Assembly (NCBI GenBank): GCA_934183135.1
Contig: CAKPRX010000002.1
Coordinates: forward strand, 1-58,101
Source: an uncultured Prevotella sp.
GTDB lineage: Bacteria; Bacteroidota; Bacteroidia; Bacteroidales; Bacteroidaceae
Length of the DNA: 58,101 bases
Direction: 5' to 3'
The notes beneath the pieces are model-generated. The model saw only the letters and a list, made by a program, of their open reading frames with translations. It did no database searches and was not told the DNA's origin. Below, in pieces: positions 27,667-35,977 of the stretch. The position numbers and the translations under genes were made by a program. The stretch's first letter is position 1. Each line of letters opens with the position of its first letter.

Positions 27667-28118
27667 GATGCTTTATTATTAGTTTATCCAGAACCTATAC
27701 AGCAGCGGCCATGGCCTCCGAGCTGTTTTTGCGCCGGCCTTGCCGCTGGCTGTTACTGACACCTATAGCATAATGGTGTGCCGTTATCTCTAAAAAGAGC
27801 ATTACAAAGTTAGCAAAAAATTACGATATAATGCCATTTATAATCAAAATGTTACCAATCGCCCCCATTTCTCTGCACATAATTAAAGTTTAGTGCATAT
27901 ATATACATTTTTGAGCTGACTTTACATCCTTTTGTAGACACTGGGGCGATGGCGGCCTACGGACAGGCCACCCCACGCAGCGCACTGCCCACCGCGCATG
28001 CACACGTATATATTAATAAGGTGTAAGACGGAACCAACACCTCTGGGGCGATGCTTCCCTGGCAGCGGGCCGTCAGCATCATATTTACGAGAGGGTGCAT
28101 CATTTTTCCAGCATTTTC
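27667..28118. other. Intergenic region between acnA and tetR
   Basis: About 450 nt without a credible gene. It holds the aconitase leader (27667 to about 27798) with an imperfect inverted repeat at 27703-27752 (CAGCGGC and GGCCGCTG arms), the candidate acnA -7 element, an AT-rich block at 27790-27910, and a 21-nt motif CGTATATATTAATAAGGTGTA (28005-28025) that recurs near 43868. An open frame on the minus strand (27922-28173) is judged spurious. Confidence 0.6.
27805..27812 (-). promoter_or_regulatory. Candidate -7 element, acnA-icd-gltA operon
   Basis: TAACTTTG on the minus strand, a perfect TAnnTTTG. The -33 position has no clear TTTG. Confidence 0.5.
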
Positions 28119-28150
28119 TTTGGCTGTTAAATTGATTAGCCTTACCTTTG
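28119..28150 (+). promoter_or_regulatory. Promoter of the tetR-type gene
   Basis: TTTG (28119-28122), 20-nt spacer, TACCTTTG (28143-28150): a near-consensus Bacteroidetes sigma-ABfr promoter. Transcription would start near 28157, about 40 nt before the ATG. Confidence 0.8.
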
Positions 28151-28174
28151 CACATAATTACATACGTGTGCAAA
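28147..28174. promoter_or_regulatory. Probable TetR operator
   Basis: A perfect inverted repeat TTTGCACA-N12-TGTGCAAA. Its left arm overlaps the last four bases of the -7 element and the rest covers the expected start site, the right place for autorepression by the TetR-type protein encoded from 28199. Confidence 0.6.
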
Positions 28175-28198
28175 GAGCATACAAGAGTTTAAGCGATT

Positions 28199-28789
28199 AT
28201 GTCTATATCCAAAACCAGACAGATGTTGGTAGATGTAGCAAGGCAACTATTTGCCAAGAAGGGCATCGCCAACACTACTATGAATGATATTGCAGTGGCC
28301 TCGGGTAAGGGCCGCCGCACCCTCTACACCTACTTCAACCGCAAGGAGGACGTTTACTCGGCCGTCATTGAGTCTGAGCTGGAGCGGCTGTCAGACAAGC
28401 TGGACGAAGTGGCCGCCATGAAAATACCACCGCAGGAAAAAATCATCGAACTTATCTACACCCATCTGAGCATGATCCGCGAGACGGTAGTGCGCAATGG
28501 CAACTTGCGTGCCGAGTTCTTCCGTAACATCTGGATGGTCGAGAAAGTCCGTAAGAACTTCGACGAGTACGAGATAGAGCTGTTCCGCAAGGTGTATTCG
28601 GACGGCAAGGCCGACGGCGAGTTCGACATTGACAACGTAGAGCTGGTGGCCGACATTACCCACTACTGTATCAAGGGCCTGGAAGTGCCCTTTATCTACG
28701 GCCGGCTGGGCCATGGGCTCAATATAGAGTCGAGCAAGCCGCTGGTGGCCAAGGTGGTATATGGCGCCCTGGGCAAGAACCACATGTAG
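28199..28789 (+). CDS. TetR/AcrR family transcriptional regulator
   Basis: 196 residues. The first 55 form the TetR DNA-binding domain: TRQMLVDVARQLFAKKGIANTTMNDIA, then GKGRRTLYTYFNRKEDVYSAV with the recognition helix. The rest is a helical ligand and dimer domain without recognisable ligand residues. A palindrome over its own promoter points to autoregulation. fabG starts 59 nt downstream in the same direction with no intervening terminator that I can see, so it may also govern fatty-acid synthesis or fabG-rluA; this is inference. Confidence 0.93.
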   Translation: MSISKTRQMLVDVARQLFAKKGIANTTMNDIAVASGKGRRTLYTYFNRKEDVYSAVIESELERLSDKLDEVAAMKIPPQEKIIELIYTHLSMIRETVVRNGNLRAEFFRNIWMVEKVRKNFDEYEIELFRKVYSDGKADGEFDIDNVELVADITHYCIKGLEVPFIYGRLGHGLNIESSKPLVAKVVYGALGKNHM

Positions 28790-28848
28790 GCCATGCCTAC
28801 TACAGAGAGAAGACCATACTATACATAAACAATTAATAATTAAGAAAA

Positions 28849-29601
28849 ATGGGATTATTAACAGGTAGAACAGCACTTATCACTGGTGCTGCACGCGGTA
28901 TCGGAAAAGCTATCGCGCTGAAGTTTGCCGCCGAGGGGGCAAACATTGCTTTTACAGACCTCTTTATTGATGAAGAGCATGGCGGCCTGGCCACAGAGCG
29001 CGAAATCGCTGCCCTGGGCGTAAAGGCCAAAGGATATGCCAGCAACGCTGCCGACTTTGCACAGACAGCCGATGTAGTGGCCAAGGTTAAGGAAGAGTTT
29101 GGGTCGGTAGACATTCTGGTCAACAATGCCGGCATTACCAAGGACGGACTGATGCTCCGCATGACCGAGCAGCAGTGGGACGCCGTGATAGCCGTCAACC
29201 TGAAGAGCGCCTTCAACTTTATCCACGCCTGTGTACCCGTGATGATGCGCCAGCGCAAGGGCTCTATCATCAACATGGCCTCTGTAGTGGGCGTACATGG
29301 CAATGCCGGCCAGGCCAATTACGCTGCCTCTAAGGCCGGACTGATAGCCCTGGCCAAGAGCATCGCCCAGGAGATGGGCCCCAAGGGCATCCGCGCCAAC
29401 GCCATCGCCCCGGGCTTCATAGATACTGCCATGACCCAGGCGCTGCCCGACGACATCCGCAAGGAGTGGACCAACAAGATTCCTCTGCGTCGCGGCGGCA
29501 CTACCGACGACATAGCCAATACGGCCCTGTATCTGGCATCTGACCTGTCATCGTATGTAAGCGGCCAGGTAATCCAGGTAGACGGCGGAATGAACATGTA
29601 A
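28849..29601 (+). CDS. fabG: 3-oxoacyl-[acyl-carrier-protein] reductase
   Basis: 250 residues, classical short-chain dehydrogenase. NADPH-binding TGAARGIGKAIA at residues 13-24, NNAGITKDG, and the catalytic triad Ser (INMASVVG), Tyr and Lys (ANYAASKAG). It reduces 3-oxoacyl-ACP in fatty-acid elongation. The stop codon TAA overlaps the ATG of the next gene (TAATG). Single gene outside a fab cluster, as often in Bacteroidales. Confidence 0.94.
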   Translation: MGLLTGRTALITGAARGIGKAIALKFAAEGANIAFTDLFIDEEHGGLATEREIAALGVKAKGYASNAADFAQTADVVAKVKEEFGSVDILVNNAGITKDGLMLRMTEQQWDAVIAVNLKSAFNFIHACVPVMMRQRKGSIINMASVVGVHGNAGQANYAASKAGLIALAKSIAQEMGPKGIRANAIAPGFIDTAMTQALPDDIRKEWTNKIPLRRGGTTDDIANTALYLASDLSSYVSGQVIQVDGGMNM

Positions 29602-30272
29602 TGGAAGTAGTCTACGAAGACAACCACATCATCATCGTCAACAAGCGTAGCGGAGAAATCGTGCAGGGCGACAAGACCGGCGACAAACCGCTCGCGGAGA
29701 CGGTGAAGGACTATATCAAGGTGAAGTATCACAAGCCGGGGAACGTTTTCCTCGGCGTGGTACACCGCCTGGATCGCCCGGTAAGCGGCCTGGTGCTCTT
29801 TGCCCGCACGTCAAAGGCGCTGACCCGCCTGAACGACATGTTCCGTACCGGCGACATACACAAGACCTACTGGGCCATCGTCAAGAACACGCCGGCACAG
29901 CCCGAGGCTACCTTAGAGAACTGGATAGTACGCAACGAGAAGCAGAACAAGAGCTATGCGCACGACCATGAGGTACCGGGGGCCAAGCGGGCGCTACTGA
30001 GCTACCGTATCATCGGCAAGACTGACCGGTACACGCTCCTGGAGATACACCTGATGACGGGCCGGCACCACCAGATACGCTGCCAGCTGGCACACATGGG
30101 CTGTCCCATCAGGGGAGACCTGAAGTACGGTGCGCCGCGTTCTAACCCAGATGGTGGCATATCCCTTATGGCCAAGCAGATAGACTTTGTACATCCGGTG
30201 ACCAAAGAGCAGATAACCATCAAGGCCCCTACCCCATCAGATGCGCTCTGGCAAGCGCTCGCACCCGAGTAA
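29601..30272 (+). CDS. RluA-family pseudouridine synthase
   Basis: 223 residues. The catalytic motif HRLDRPVSG has Asp58; later MTGRHHQIRCQLAHMGCPIRGDLKYGA is the RluA-type C-terminal signature. It lacks the N-terminal S4 domain of RluC and RluD, so it resembles the short RluA/TruC group, and converts specific uridines in rRNA or tRNA to pseudouridine; the target cannot be told. Translationally coupled to fabG by a one-base overlap. Confidence 0.93.
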   Translation: MEVVYEDNHIIIVNKRSGEIVQGDKTGDKPLAETVKDYIKVKYHKPGNVFLGVVHRLDRPVSGLVLFARTSKALTRLNDMFRTGDIHKTYWAIVKNTPAQPEATLENWIVRNEKQNKSYAHDHEVPGAKRALLSYRIIGKTDRYTLLEIHLMTGRHHQIRCQLAHMGCPIRGDLKYGAPRSNPDGGISLMAKQIDFVHPVTKEQITIKAPTPSDALWQALAPE

Positions 30273-30273
30273 T

Positions 30274-30304
30274 AAAGCAAGGCTTGACATCAATGCCTTG
30301 CTTT
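30274..30304 (+). terminator. Terminator after the tetR-fabG-rluA group
   Basis: A 10-bp stem (30274-30283 with 30295-30304) followed by a T-run, overlapping the rluA-type stop region. Confidence 0.85.
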
Positions 30305-30394
30305 TTTTGTACATTATCGTTCGCCATGTGCTCTTTTTTTCGGAGTCGGCAGATGCTCGGTGGGTACAGGCGCGTTTCGCGCGACGGAGGGGTA

Positions 30395-30935
30395 CAGACA
30401 GAAGTCTCCGGCTCGTATCGTAAAGATTTTTCTGATATTGCATAAATATACATTTCTGACGTTTCGGTGATGGGCGAGCGTTTTTCGGCCCTCTGTAGTT
30501 AGCCTGTACGCTCGGCATAGAGGCAGCGGTGGCAAAAACAGCAATTTTCTGGCCACCCGGAAACCGTCTTTTTTGTGCCCGCGATGGTCATTAGAATCGT
30601 AATGACCATCGCGAGCGAAAAAATGACCATCGCGGCGACTCTAAAAACCATCCTCGAAAGAGCCGGAAATAGCGGCTGAGAAGGCGTTGATTATCCCTAT
30701 TTTGTAAAAAGTCGTTACTTTTTTACCCCTCACGATGCTCCGAAAGGCCCCCTGAGGCCTCGAAAATCGTCCTGGTTTGTCCGGAAATTCCGAAAATCAC
30801 GTCCCCAAAAACAACTGTTACGGCTGTATATTTATGCATTACGGCCGCACGTTTTGCATAAATATACAGTCGCGTGTAAAGTTTTTTCACTATTTTTACC
30901 ATAGACATAGCAGCGACAGGGGCTATGCCATTACC
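30395..30935 (-). repeat. Dispersed intergenic repeat, copy D
   Basis: A full copy in opposite orientation to B and C. Read on the minus strand: edge near 30925 (GGCATAGCCCCTGTCGCTGC), GTGAAAAAACTTTACACGCG, paired boxes 30855-30872 and 30821-30838 (18 nt, one mismatch), AAACCAGGACGATTTT near 30775, GTAACGACTTTTTACAAAA, hairpin 30577-30616 (one mismatch), and the third AT-rich palindrome near 30437-30455 followed by TCAGAAAAATCTTTACGA. A direct copy of CGCGATGGTCATTTTT again precedes the hairpin on that strand. It fills the gene-free stretch 30305-31051 with about 100 nt of featureless flank on each side. Confidence 0.85.
30577..30616. repeat. Hairpin module of repeat copy D
   Basis: 17-bp arms (30577-30593 with 30600-30616) with one mismatch and a GAATCG loop, which is the reverse complement of the loop in copies B and C, as expected for the opposite orientation. 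Confidence 0.85.
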
Positions 30936-31051
30936 CATGACAGCCCCAGCCCCAGCCACCATGACCTACGCTGAGCGCGACTATGACGGCCACGGCCATG
31001 CCCATATGAGCCACGCACGCTGGAAGCGCAGCCGTTAGGAACCTGGGGGCA

Positions 31052-32371
31052 CTACTCAAACCTATTCCAGATGGGTGAGGAGCGACGGAGCATGACGGCC
31101 TGGACAAGCCCACGCATGGCCAGATAGACTATCAGGGCCAGCCACAGGGCATGGTTGGCCATGAGGGGTGTAAAGACCAGGTAGACGGCATAGAACAGCA
31201 GGGCTGACAGCACCGAAGACCACAGCATGGCGCGGGTGGCGGTAAGCCCGATAAACAGGCCGTCGAGCAGAAAGGCCGACACGCCGGCCAGGGGGATGAC
31301 AGCCGCCCAGGGCAGATAGCGAAGGGCCTCGGCCACGACCGGGGCGTCAGAGGTGAGCAGCCTGAGCAGGGTGCCTCCGCCCAGGATATACACCAGCGTG
31401 AACAGCACTGCCGACAGACCGCCCCAGAGGAAGAGCCGGCGCACCAACAGGCTGAAGCCGGCCCTGTCGTGGGCTCCGCAGCAGCGGCCACCCAGCGCCT
31501 CGGCCGCATAGGCCAGTCCGTCCATAGCAAATGAGGTAATGGTAAAGAGGGTAAGCAGCAGGGTGTTAGCCGAGAGGGTAAGGGCACCCTGGCGCGAGCC
31601 TGCCGAGGTAAAAAACAGGTTGACCGAAACCAGGAACAGGGTACGCAGAAAGATGTCGCGGTTAACGGCAAAGAAATGGAAGAAGCCACGCGAGCCACAG
31701 TCGGCACAGCCGTGCGAGCCACGGGGCACGGCAGGCAGCAGGTGACTACGCCACAGACAGTAAAGAGCCATAAGGAAACCCGCCCACTGGGCTATCAGCG
31801 TGCCCAGGGCCACGCCCTCGATGTGCATGCCGGCACCGTAAACCAGGCTGACCGACGCCACCAGGTTCACCACATTCTGCACGATAGACACGTACATGGG
31901 TATGCGCGTATTCTGCATGCCTATAAACCAGCCGGTAAGGCCGTACAGGCCCATCATGGCCGGGGCTCCCCAGATACAGATAGAGAAGTAGGCATCTACC
32001 GCCTGGGCCACATCGGCCTGGGGCTTCATGGCCAGCATGGCCAGGGCCAGCAGGCCGCGCTGCCCTATCAGCATGACCAGGGCTATGGCCATGGCGGCCG
32101 TGAGCGACTGGCGCAGCAGGCTGACGATGGTCTGCGGGGCACCGGCGCCTAAGGCTTGCGAGGTGAGCCCGCTGGTGCCCATGCGCAGAAAGCCGAATAC
32201 CCAGTAGATGACATTGAACACCATAGACCCTACCGCCACGGCCCCTATATAGGCTGTGCTGCCCATGTGGCCCACGATGGTAAGGTCGGCCAGCCCCAGC
32301 AGGGGCACGGTGATATTGGTCACTATGGCCGGGATGGCCAATCGGAATATCTGGCGGTCTACTACATTCAT
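31052..32371 (-). CDS. MATE family efflux transporter
   Basis: 439 residues with about 12 transmembrane helices in two related halves. The N-terminus RQIFRLAIPAIVTNITVPLLGLADLTIVGHMG and GFLRMGTSGLTSQALGAG are typical of the DinF-like branch of MATE transporters, which export cationic compounds or other small molecules with Na+ or H+. It lies 52 nt downstream of the TonB-dependent receptor gene in the same direction, with a short GC hairpin between. Substrate unknown. Confidence 0.92.
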   Translation of the reverse strand: MNVVDRQIFRLAIPAIVTNITVPLLGLADLTIVGHMGSTAYIGAVAVGSMVFNVIYWVFGFLRMGTSGLTSQALGAGAPQTIVSLLRQSLTAAMAIALVMLIGQRGLLALAMLAMKPQADVAQAVDAYFSICIWGAPAMMGLYGLTGWFIGMQNTRIPMYVSIVQNVVNLVASVSLVYGAGMHIEGVALGTLIAQWAGFLMALYCLWRSHLLPAVPRGSHGCADCGSRGFFHFFAVNRDIFLRTLFLVSVNLFFTSAGSRQGALTLSANTLLLTLFTITSFAMDGLAYAAEALGGRCCGAHDRAGFSLLVRRLFLWGGLSAVLFTLVYILGGGTLLRLLTSDAPVVAEALRYLPWAAVIPLAGVSAFLLDGLFIGLTATRAMLWSSVLSALLFYAVYLVFTPLMANHALWLALIVYLAMRGLVQAVMLRRSSPIWNRFE

Positions 32372-32393
32372 TATCTATAACGCGGAAAAACGG

Positions 32394-32408
32394 CGGGGCC
32401 AAGCCCCG
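32394..32408 (-). terminator. Weak hairpin between TonB receptor and MATE genes
   Basis: CGGGGC/GCCCCG 6-bp stem followed on the minus strand by CCGTTTTTCC. It may attenuate readthrough into the MATE gene. Confidence 0.35.
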
Positions 32409-32423
32409 TACCGGGACTGAGGG

Positions 32424-34871
32424 TCAGAAGTCGAGCCGCACGTCGACCCCTACCTGGAACGGGCTGCCCTGCTGGGCAAAGACGAGCGACTGGCCGCTGG
32501 CGGCGCTCTCTACCGCGAAACTGTTGTAGCGGGTAGCCGTCATATTGCGGCTCCACAGGCTCACGGTGGCCTTGGGCCAGCACACATCGGCATGGGCGCC
32601 CAACTGGGCATAGGCTTTCTGGCTGTACACATTGGTCTCGTCCCAGTAAGTACGGCCCTGGGCCATAAGGTTGGCCCCTAACACCAAGGCCTGGAGACTG
32701 CCCACACGCAGGGCGATACGGTAGTCGGCATTGGCAGCCAGTGTATGCAGCGGTATGTACGGCACCCTACGGTGACGATAGCTCACAGCACGGGTGGCAC
32801 CGCCATCGCTAACCTCATCGGCATAGTCGCGAAACTCGGCATGGGTATATCCGTAGCTGAGGGACCAGGTAAGATGGTTGTCCAGGTGGCTCCCGCGCAG
32901 CGAGAGCTCAGCACCCAGACTGCGGCTACGGCCAGCATTGACCATCATACGGCCAAAACCGTAGTTGCCGGCCATGACAGACAACTGCTGGTTGTGTATC
33001 TGCATAAGATAGCCCGCTATGTCCATCTGCAGGCTGTTGCCCAGCAGATTGAGGTGGGCACCCACCTCGTAGTTCCATGTGGTCTCGGGAGCGTACGATA
33101 TGGTCTGCGCTATGCGCTGATAGTCATCGTCGGTGTGGGGTATGTCGTAGTCGCCGCGCTGACTGGAGTTGTTGCGCAGTTCGGTCTGAAGTATGTCGGA
33201 GAACATCTGAAAATTGAAGCCGCCAGCCCTATAGCCCTTGCTGAGCACCGCATAGACATTGGAGCCGTGGCTGCCCAGCCGGTAACTCAGCCCTGCCTTG
33301 GGCAGCAACTGGCTGTAGCCATTGTGGCACGAGTGAGCCAGGTGCGAGGTGAGCATGGTGGTGGCTGCCGTGCCCATGACCAGGGCGTCGCAGGTCATCT
33401 GGGCCTGGGTGTCGTAGCCCAGCTTGACCCACGAGTAGTCGTAGCGCAGGCCGAGGGTGGCCGTGAGCCGAGGGGTAAGGTCTATGGCCGACTCATGGAA
33501 GATGCCCTGATTGAACGTGGGCAGGTGGAACTGGCCGGGGATGGTGCCCAACTGGGCCGTCATGCTCACTCCACCACGGCTGGCTATAAGCTGTTCGGCA
33601 CGGGCACGGGCCTGAGCCTCGCCCATACCCGATGCCATGAAGCGGGCTGCCATGGACTGTACCATGGCCTGGTACATGGCTGTCTGTATCTGTCCGGCCA
33701 CCAGGCTGTTCATATCAGCATAAAAGGTTACCGGTGCCTCGGTCTTGTTCCACTGATACGAGGTAAACGAACCGGCCGTCCAGTGCCATGAACGACCGCC
33801 GTGCCCGGTGCCAAGGGACACGCCCCCCTTGAAAACCATCTCGTGGGTAACCGTATTCTGGTGCTGACGCTCCTGGAGCTGCAGGAAGTCGGCCGGCAAG
33901 TAGTCATTGTCCATCGCCATATAGTCCTTGAGATACTGGTAGCTGGTGGTAGAACTGAAGGTGACACCACCCCACCGCTGGGTAAGTATCAGGCCCGTAT
34001 GGAGCATATTACGGCGGTAGTTACCCTGGCGGTTGGCCGCGGGCGAGGCCGTCTCATCGGTCTGCGGGTTCCACACTCCATAGGGGAAAGCGTTCTGGTG
34101 GGTATATTGATAGTCAAGGATATAGTCGAGCTTGAGGGTAGCGGTGGGCAAGCCCACTAAGTGCAGTTTGCCGCCCGCCTCGTCGAGCCGGTCGGCTCTC
34201 TGGCCAGTGGTGGTGTTAGTAAGATAACCGTTCTGACCGTTATAAAAACCCGCAAGCGACCAAGCCAACTTGTCGTTAGGGCGGGCATAGTGGGCCACCT
34301 CGACATTACGCCCGAAGTGGTTGCTGGCCCCTATACGCAGATGAGTGCCCTGATAGGTAAGGGGGTCGCGACTGTAGGTACGTACCAGTCCGCCCTCGGT
34401 ATTGATGCCATAGAGGGTGCCCTGGGGGCCTCGGAGCACATCGACGCGGCCCAGCTCGTAGTTGTGATGGTTGTAAGCACTCTTGCTCATCAGCGGCAGA
34501 CCGTCAGCGTAGATGCCCACGGCCGGGCTGTTGATGCGCGAGCCTATGCCGCGTATGTATATCGCGCTGGTGTAGCGCGAACCGTAATTAGGCATCGAGA
34601 ACGAGGGAACATAGAGCGACAGATCGCGCAGGTCGCGCAGCCCCATGTGCTGTAGCTCGCCACCTGAAAACATAGTACTGCTTACGGGCTGCTTGCGGAG
34701 ACGGAAACTCTCCTTGGGTTGAGACACGATAACCACCTCGTCGATGTCTACCACCCGCGAGGTGTCATTGACCGATGGGTTATCTATATGGGTTATCCTG
34801 TTATCTGCTATAACATGTCCGGCCGACGCTATCATCAGCGCCACTAAGGCTACCGTTCCTTGGCTCTTCAT
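32424..34871 (-). CDS. TonB-dependent outer-membrane receptor
   Basis: 815 residues. Signal peptide to about residue 22 (GHVIA), a short leader with IDEVVIVSQP that may act as TonB box region, plug domain with RDLSLYVPSFSMPNYG, YIRGIGSRINSPAVGIYADG and GRVDVLRGPQGTLYG, then a barrel ending KVGVDVRLDF-like with terminal Phe. No carboxypeptidase-like N-terminal domain and no SusD partner, so it belongs to the iron/siderophore/cobalamin type of receptor rather than the SusC type. Alone with a MATE exporter downstream. Substrate cannot be told. Confidence 0.93.
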   Translation of the reverse strand: MKSQGTVALVALMIASAGHVIADNRITHIDNPSVNDTSRVVDIDEVVIVSQPKESFRLRKQPVSSTMFSGGELQHMGLRDLRDLSLYVPSFSMPNYGSRYTSAIYIRGIGSRINSPAVGIYADGLPLMSKSAYNHHNYELGRVDVLRGPQGTLYGINTEGGLVRTYSRDPLTYQGTHLRIGASNHFGRNVEVAHYARPNDKLAWSLAGFYNGQNGYLTNTTTGQRADRLDEAGGKLHLVGLPTATLKLDYILDYQYTHQNAFPYGVWNPQTDETASPAANRQGNYRRNMLHTGLILTQRWGGVTFSSTTSYQYLKDYMAMDNDYLPADFLQLQERQHQNTVTHEMVFKGGVSLGTGHGGRSWHWTAGSFTSYQWNKTEAPVTFYADMNSLVAGQIQTAMYQAMVQSMAARFMASGMGEAQARARAEQLIASRGGVSMTAQLGTIPGQFHLPTFNQGIFHESAIDLTPRLTATLGLRYDYSWVKLGYDTQAQMTCDALVMGTAATTMLTSHLAHSCHNGYSQLLPKAGLSYRLGSHGSNVYAVLSKGYRAGGFNFQMFSDILQTELRNNSSQRGDYDIPHTDDDYQRIAQTISYAPETTWNYEVGAHLNLLGNSLQMDIAGYLMQIHNQQLSVMAGNYGFGRMMVNAGRSRSLGAELSLRGSHLDNHLTWSLSYGYTHAEFRDYADEVSDGGATRAVSYRHRRVPYIPLHTLAANADYRIALRVGSLQALVLGANLMAQGRTYWDETNVYSQKAYAQLGAHADVCWPKATVSLWSRNMTATRYNSFAVESAASGQSLVFAQQGSPFQVGVDVRLDF

Positions 34872-34904
34872 CTATCTATAAAACTGCATGGTTTGTTACG
34901 GCTG

Positions 34905-34912
34905 CAAAGGTA
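34905..34912 (-). promoter_or_regulatory. Candidate -7 element, TonB receptor
   Basis: TACCTTTG on the minus strand, 33 nt before the start. No clean -33 TTTG, and no obvious Fur-type palindrome. Confidence 0.5.
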
Positions 34913-34972
34913 CACATAATTATCGGCCCCATCAGTCCTCATTTATGAGGATTATGGGCAAGCCGAGTGCCC

Positions 34973-35977
34973 TCAGTCATTGATGGCACCGCAGTGGGGG
35001 CAGCGGCCCTTATGCTGAAGCGGCGCACCACACTGGCCACACACACAGACTATGCGGCCATGGCGCAGGTACTGACGGATGGCGTACCAGAAGTAGAGAA
35101 CGAGGAGCAGATAGCCCACAAAGTAAAGCGAGGTAATGCTGAACACGATATAGTCGACAGCACACACGGCAGCCAGTCCTGACAGGTACACGAGGGCCTC
35201 GCCCACGGGCAACTGGGCCCGCACATCGTCTAACACGGCCACACCCACGATAAGCATCAGCCACACCAAGGTAAGGAACACAGCCAGGATAAGAGGCACG
35301 GAGAGTGGGTTGAGCGTGGGGTTGTAGTAGAAGTAACGCCACACATCGGGGGCAAAGGTCTGTATGCTGGCATAGAGCGTGGCCGCCGAGGCCACGAGCA
35401 GTGTGAGCAGCGTGGGGTAAAACGAGTGGATGTCGCGGAAGTGTACTATCGGCGCATCCATACGCCGCAGCTTACGGATGAGGTAAGCGGCAGAGATAAT
35501 GCAGATAACGATAAGGAATATGAGCAGGTGGGTGTCCGAGAAGACGGAGATAAACTCGGAGATGGGGTCGTCGGGAACCACCGAGGGCAACAGCACACTC
35601 TCATGAATCCATCCGAAGCGGCGCGCAGCCGTAGCCACCTGTACCCAGACGGAGTCGGTGGGGTCCTGGGACAGCATGCGGAAGTCGGCCACCACTAAGC
35701 GGTCGCCCTTGTGTACCGTAAAGGTATCGGTAGGCAAGCTGCCCAGCATCTCCTCGGGCTGCTGGACCATGAGCGGCAGCGAGTCGGCCTTTACTAAGAA
35801 GTTGTAGTTGACGGTATAGTGATGCAGGGCGTAGAACGACAGCGTATCAGTCTGTGGCGTACTGCGCTGCAACAGCAGGCTGGAGTAGCGGTGAGGCCGG
35901 TGGTAACACGAACTTACCAGCAGCACCAGCAGGGCGGCTAAGGCTATCCGCGCCCAGGACAATCTATTCTTCGGCAT
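34973..35977 (-). CDS. Membrane lipoprotein with C-terminal zinc ribbon
   Basis: 334 residues. An N-terminal signal with lipobox LVSSC (Cys24), then an extracytoplasmic domain of about 130 residues that reads like an SH3-type fold (TVHKGDRLVVADFRM, WVQVATAARRFGWIHESVL), then five or six membrane helices (about 150-310), and a C-terminal four-Cys zinc ribbon CGQCGAPLQHKGRCPHCGA on the cytoplasmic side. I recognise the architecture as common in Bacteroidales but not its function. Start overlaps the U32 peptidase stop by 14 nt, so it is the third gene of the metA-U32 operon. Confidence 0.82.
   Translation of the reverse strand: MPKNRLSWARIALAALLVLLVSSCYHRPHRYSSLLLQRSTPQTDTLSFYALHHYTVNYNFLVKADSLPLMVQQPEEMLGSLPTDTFTVHKGDRLVVADFRMLSQDPTDSVWVQVATAARRFGWIHESVLLPSVVPDDPISEFISVFSDTHLLIFLIVICIISAAYLIRKLRRMDAPIVHFRDIHSFYPTLLTLLVASAATLYASIQTFAPDVWRYFYYNPTLNPLSVPLILAVFLTLVWLMLIVGVAVLDDVRAQLPVGEALVYLSGLAAVCAVDYIVFSITSLYFVGYLLLVLYFWYAIRQYLRHGRIVCVCGQCGAPLQHKGRCPHCGAIND

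Noticed and set aside
27922..28173. 83-codon minus-strand frame before tetR
   Set aside because: It covers the TetR promoter and operator, lacks a start context and resembles nothing.
30932..31036. Short His-rich plus-strand frame (about 35 codons)
   Set aside because: No ribosome-binding site or promoter, low complexity, at the edge of repeat copy D.
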